Positions 60,652 to 64,000 of a stretch of DNA of 64,000 nt are shown here, one piece after another (the first letter of the stretch is position 1; each line of letters starts with the position of its first letter). Location: NCBI RefSeq assembly GCF_001625365.1, contig NZ_LJJF01000001.1:3476001-3540000 (forward strand). Reading direction: 5' to 3'. The notes under the pieces were generated by a model, which was given only the letters and a program-made list of their open reading frames with translations, was not told the origin of the DNA and ran no database searches. Source of the stretch: Streptomyces sp. MJM8645. Its GTDB lineage: Bacteria > Actinomycetota > Actinomycetes > Streptomycetales > Streptomycetaceae. A program made the translations under genes and the position numbers.

Positions 60652-60971
60652 GGGCTCCAGCTCCTCCAGCAGCAGGACGTCGTCCGGACGCGAATGGCTC
60701 TGCGGGCCGTCGTCCTCGCCCAGGGCCAACGCCCACCCGCCGGGCGCGGTCCGTACAGGGCCGGCCGGCACGTGGCGGTCGACTCTGCACGAGCGAGACA
60801 CTACGGACTTCATCCTGTGATCTTCGCGGCAGCAATTGAATCCACGGTAAACACCGCATGGCCAGGAGGAAAGCTGAGTCGGTCGGGGCAAGGGCCGGTG
60901 ACGTCCGACCCCTTGCCCCGGACCGCCCGGAGCCGCTAGGCCCTGCCCGGTCCTGTAGGTCCTGTCCGGTC
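60652..60971. other. 320-base gap between mshD and ppk
   Basis: It contains the region where ppk could start earlier (ATG 60813) and the ppk promoter. A weak PHO-like half (GTTTACC on the minus strand, about 60846-60852) was seen, without a second good unit. No other gene. Confidence 0.45.
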
Positions 60972-61946
60972 CTAGGCCGCCTGGTCCGCGCGGTACTGGA
61001 CGCGGTACATGAGGTCCACCTCGTGGATGGTGAACCCCAGTCGTTCATATACCCGCACCGCGGCCGGATTGTCGGCGTCGACGTAGAGCAGGACCGTCTC
61101 CAGTCCGCACTCGCCGGCGTCCGAACCGGTCAGGTGACGCAGACCGGCAGCGGTCAGGGCACGGCCGAGACCGCTGCCCTGCTCGGCCGGGTCCACCCCG
61201 ACCACGTAGACCTCGCCGAGCGCCGGCTCGGTGGCGGTGGCCGGGTGCACCTTCGTCCAGTGGAAGCCGACCACCTTGCCGCCCCGGGTGGCGAGGAAGA
61301 AACCGGCCGGATCGAACCAGGGCTCGGCCAGCCGCTCGGCCAGGTCCCGCTCCGTCCAGGAGCCCTGCTCCGGGTGGTGCGCGAAGGCCAGCGCGTTCAA
61401 CCGCAGCCACTCGGCGTCGTCCTCGCCGGGGCGGAAGGTCCGGAGCTCGACGCCCTCGGGGACGGCGACGGCCTCGGTCTGCGCCCCGGTGCGGCGCATC
61501 TGCCGCAGCTCGCGGACCAGCTCGGCCCCGTACCGGCCGGCCAGGTGCCGGGCCGCCGGGTGACCGCCGTGCACCCAGAAGTCCACCGCGTCGCGGCCGG
61601 CCCGGTGGGCCTGTGCCAGCACCGCGTCCACCAGCGGCCGGGCCAGGCCGCGGCCGCGGGCGGCCGGGTCGACCACCAGCTCGGCGGCGGGGTTGGCGGC
61701 GGGATTGGCGGCGGAGCCCTCCTGGACTTCGAGCTGGCCGTAACCGACGGCGGCGGCGTTCTCACTCTCGATGAAGTGGCTCACGCCGGGGCGCGGCGTA
61801 TCCGAGGAACGCAGCCGAAGCCGGCCCTGCTCGGACACGGCAGCCCGGCCGTCCACCGCCTGGGCGTCCGCCAGAACGCGCAGGGCGCCGTCGCGCTGCT
61901 CGGGGCGGAGCACACTGTTCGCAATGACCGCTGTCTGATCGTCCAT
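60972..61946 (-). CDS. mshD: Mycothiol synthase (acetyl-CoA:Cys-GlcN-Ins acetyltransferase)
   Basis: 324 residues. It makes the last step of mycothiol, the actinobacterial thiol buffer. Two tandem GNAT domains are visible: acetyl-CoA loops [18 protein letters not shown] (about 130) and [20 protein letters not shown] (about 265). The C-terminal [18 protein letters not shown] is a classical GNAT ending. The ATG at 61946 has a -10 element six bases upstream and no good SD, so the transcript may be leaderless. It is convergent in sense with nothing: the rRNA operon ends upstream of it on the same strand. Confidence 0.93.
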   Translation of the reverse strand: MDDQTAVIANSVLRPEQRDGALRVLADAQAVDGRAAVSEQGRLRLRSSDTPRPGVSHFIESENAAAVGYGQLEVQEGSAANPAANPAAELVVDPAARGRGLARPLVDAVLAQAHRAGRDAVDFWVHGGHPAARHLAGRYGAELVRELRQMRRTGAQTEAVAVPEGVELRTFRPGEDDAEWLRLNALAFAHHPEQGSWTERDLAERLAEPWFDPAGFFLATRGGKVVGFHWTKVHPATATEPALGEVYVVGVDPAEQGSGLGRALTAAGLRHLTGSDAGECGLETVLLYVDADNPAAVRVYERLGFTIHEVDLMYRVQYRADQAA

Positions 61947-61952
61947 GCCCCG

Positions 61953-61958
61953 ACGATA
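61953..61958 (-). promoter_or_regulatory. -10 element of mshD, probable leaderless transcript
   Basis: TATCGT on the minus strand ends six bases before the mshD ATG, the spacing of leaderless actinobacterial promoters. Confidence 0.6.
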
Positions 61959-61975
61959 CGTCACCGGAAATGCAA

Positions 61976-62009
61976 AGAACCCCCATCCGGTTTCCCGGAT
62001 GGGGGTTCT
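61976..62009 (-). terminator. rRNA operon terminator
   Basis: A perfect 15-bp stem (61976-61990 with 61995-62009) and a 4-base loop start 12 bases after the 5S 3' end. On the minus strand it is followed by TTTGCATTT. Confidence 0.88.
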
Positions 62010-62021
62010 CTGTGAATGATT

Positions 62022-62140
62022 GTTCGGCGGCGTCCTACTCTCCCACAGGGTCCCCCCTGCAGTACCATCGGCGCTGTAAGGCTTAGCTTCCGGGTTCGGA
62101 ATGTAACCGGGCGTTTCCCTCACGCTATGACCACCGAAAC
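62022..62140 (-). rRNA. rrf: 5S ribosomal RNA
   Basis: On the minus strand the sequence runs from GTTTCGGTGGTCATAGCG to GAGTAGGACGCCGCCGAAC, with the universal CCGAACCCGGAAGCTAAG segment and terminal-stem complementarity. Ends are estimated to within one or two bases. Confidence 0.95.
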
Positions 62141-62227
62141 ACTATGAAACTGTCAACCGCACCAACCCCGTAGCCAAACGGGTTGGGGTCGTTGTTTCAG
62201 AACAACACAGTGGACGCGAGCAACTGA
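62141..62227 (-). other. 23S-5S spacer
   Basis: Short processed spacer of the rRNA operon. It includes an inverted repeat around the CCAACCCG/CGGGTTGG segment (about 62164-62189), likely part of rRNA processing. No tRNA. Confidence 0.7.

Positions 62228-64000
<1,773 letters not shown>

Noticed and set aside
60840..60860. A PHO box upstream of ppk.
   Set aside because: Only one weak GTTTACC-like unit was found and the second unit does not match; not reported as a site.

Overview
The window is a gene-dense, very GC-rich stretch of an actinomycete chromosome. GlnR, RsiG, Nur, CsoR, mycothiol synthase, a small 'CSCGW' protein, PBP4-ppa and folate-ftsH-hpt-tilS neighbourhoods, frequent GTG/TTG starts and SD-less starts point to Streptomycetaceae (Streptomyces or Kitasatospora; I cannot decide which). 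It is core chromosome rather than a mobile island: no transposase, integrase, tRNA or CRISPR was seen. The right end runs into a ribosomal RNA operon (5S and partial 23S, minus strand).

Layout. 1-11.4 kb: the start of folB, an NTF2-like gene, folP, an MprF-like membrane lysyltransferase, a secreted esterase, folE, ftsH, hpt, tilS and a zinc metalloprotease gene. 11.5-13.7 kb: the PBP4-type D-Ala-D-Ala carboxypeptidase and, divergently, inorganic pyrophosphatase. 13.85-21.07 kb: a complete heme-acquisition locus (heme oxygenase, two HtaA-domain surface proteins, HmuTUV-type ABC importer) with two DtxR/DmdR-type iron boxes. 21.1-29.9 kb: dodecin, asparaginase, the c-di-GMP-dependent anti-sigma factor RsiG, D-aminoacyl-tRNA deacylase, YgfZ, the nickel regulator Nur, a nitrobindin-like protein, small membrane proteins, DsrE, and a rhodanese-DUF1416 pair preceded by a cysteine-containing leader peptide. 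30-38 kb: a phospho-motif-rich membrane protein and MoaD, then GlnR, a LacI regulator, an HtrA-like protease and a CssRS-like two-component system. 38-48 kb: a secreted 5'-nucleotidase, then a type-IV-secretion-like locus (split VirB4, VirB6-, VirB8-, VirB2- and VirB1-like) without relaxase or coupling protein. 47.3-62 kb: PAP2 phosphatase, lipoprotein, CsoR, and a phosphate/polyphosphate block (DUF47-Pit, PstSCAB with a PHO box, NUDIX, CHAD, polyphosphate kinase), then mshD and the rRNA genes.

Functional themes. Iron and heme: extracellular HtaA proteins should capture heme and pass it to HmuTUV, with heme oxygenase releasing the iron. Phosphate: PhoP-controlled high-affinity uptake sits beside low-affinity Pit and polyphosphate storage. 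Envelope stress: the CssRS-like kinase/regulator pair lies directly behind an HtrA-like protease. The most notable points are the orphan T4SS-like machine, a 23-bp palindrome abutting the heme-oxygenase iron box, nine helically phased AGGCC elements, RsiG with both motif glutamines changed, the Cys leader peptide, and a gene order that (from memory of S. coelicolor numbering) implies a translocation junction and an inversion relative to that species.
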